Shown here one piece after another: positions 6,300-6,453 of a stretch of DNA of 6,453 bases. Each line of letters begins with the position of its first letter. Positions within the stretch are counted from its first letter, which is position 1. The DNA is taken from contig JAQSDS010000088.1 of the NCBI GenBank assembly GCA_029946045.1, positions 1 to 6,453 on the forward strand, written 5' to 3'. This stretch comes from Rhodoferax sp. Its GTDB lineage: Bacteria; Pseudomonadota; Gammaproteobacteria; Burkholderiales; Burkholderiaceae_C. The position numbers and the translations under genes are program-made. The notes under the pieces were generated by a model. The model made no database searches. It was not told where the DNA came from and was given only the letters and a program-made list of their open reading frames with translations.

Positions 6300-6453
6300 A
6301 TGCACCCGTTGTTGCGTTTTACCTTGGATTTGTTTGAGCCGGCCCCGGTGTCCGGGGTGAAGGTGCCAAAGCTCAGGCCCAAAGCGGCGCCCACCAAGCC
6401 GCCGTCCGCTACAGGGCCCGTGGCAGATCAGGCGGTGCATTTTCGCCACCCTC
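6300..6453 (+). CDS. YgjP-like (DUF45) metal-dependent hydrolase, 3'-truncated
   Basis: An ATG at 6300, 14 bases after the plsC stop, opens a frame that runs to the window end (51 whole codons). The start MHPLLRFTLDLFEP, a low-complexity Pro/Lys/Ala linker (about residues 14-43) and the closing VHFRHP resemble the N-terminus of YgjP-like M48/DUF45 metallopeptidases that often follow plsC in Burkholderiales. The catalytic domain with its HExxH-type zinc motif would lie beyond the window, so activity cannot be judged. No Shine-Dalgarno match precedes the ATG; the start is chosen because of the LRFTLDLF wording. The family call rests on a short N-terminus and on context. Confidence 0.65.
   Translation, partial: MHPLLRFTLDLFEPAPVSGVKVPKLRPKAAPTKPPSATGPVADQAVHFRHP
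6343..6357 (+). repeat. Small perfect hairpin early in the last gene
   Basis: CCCCGG (6343-6348) and CCGGGG (6352-6357) are perfect inverted arms around a 3-base loop, about 15 codons into the YgjP-like gene. There is no T-run after it, so it is not an intrinsic terminator for plsC. It may be chance in GC-rich coding DNA or may slow early translation. Confidence 0.4.

Overview
The window is GC-rich (roughly 60% or more by eye). It carries chromosomal housekeeping and cell-envelope genes, all read on the + strand, from a betaproteobacterium. The split glyQ/glyS glycyl-tRNA synthetase, the order glyQ-glyS-gmhB-plsC followed by a YgjP-like metallopeptidase, and the protein wording (for example the GlyQ start [20 protein letters not shown]) fit Burkholderiales, most likely Comamonadaceae of the Rhodoferax/Polaromonas type. 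The genus is inferred from remembered family sequence and was not tested by a search.

Layout: (1) 1-1407, lnt (apolipoprotein N-acyltransferase), missing its 5' end at the window edge. (2) 1408-1877, a 470-base stretch with no recognised gene. It begins with a REP-like hairpin whose GTAG head contains the lnt stop codon. It also holds a 27-nt unit in two tandem copies, with a third copy of its 24-nt core inverted downstream, and a doubtful minus-strand reading frame of 118 codons. (3) 1878-6285, a tightly packed run glyQ, glyS, gmhB, plsC with gaps of 2, 28 and 4 bases, very probably one operon. (4) 6300-6453, the first 51 codons of a YgjP-like (DUF45/M48-type) metal-dependent hydrolase, cut by the window end.

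How the genes fit together: GlyQ and GlyS form the alpha2beta2 glycyl-tRNA synthetase. GmhB makes a precursor of the ADP-heptose used in lipopolysaccharide core, PlsC makes phosphatidic acid for phospholipids, and Lnt finishes lipoprotein acylation in the inner membrane. The operon therefore joins a translation enzyme to envelope building, with lnt, also an envelope gene, just upstream.

I found no phage, CRISPR, toxin-antitoxin or defence system, and no new multi-gene system. The unusual material is confined to about 1382-1840: tandem hairpins at the lnt terminus, a REP-like element supplying a stop codon, and a three-copy direct/inverted repeat whose pairing is better in minus-strand than in plus-strand RNA.
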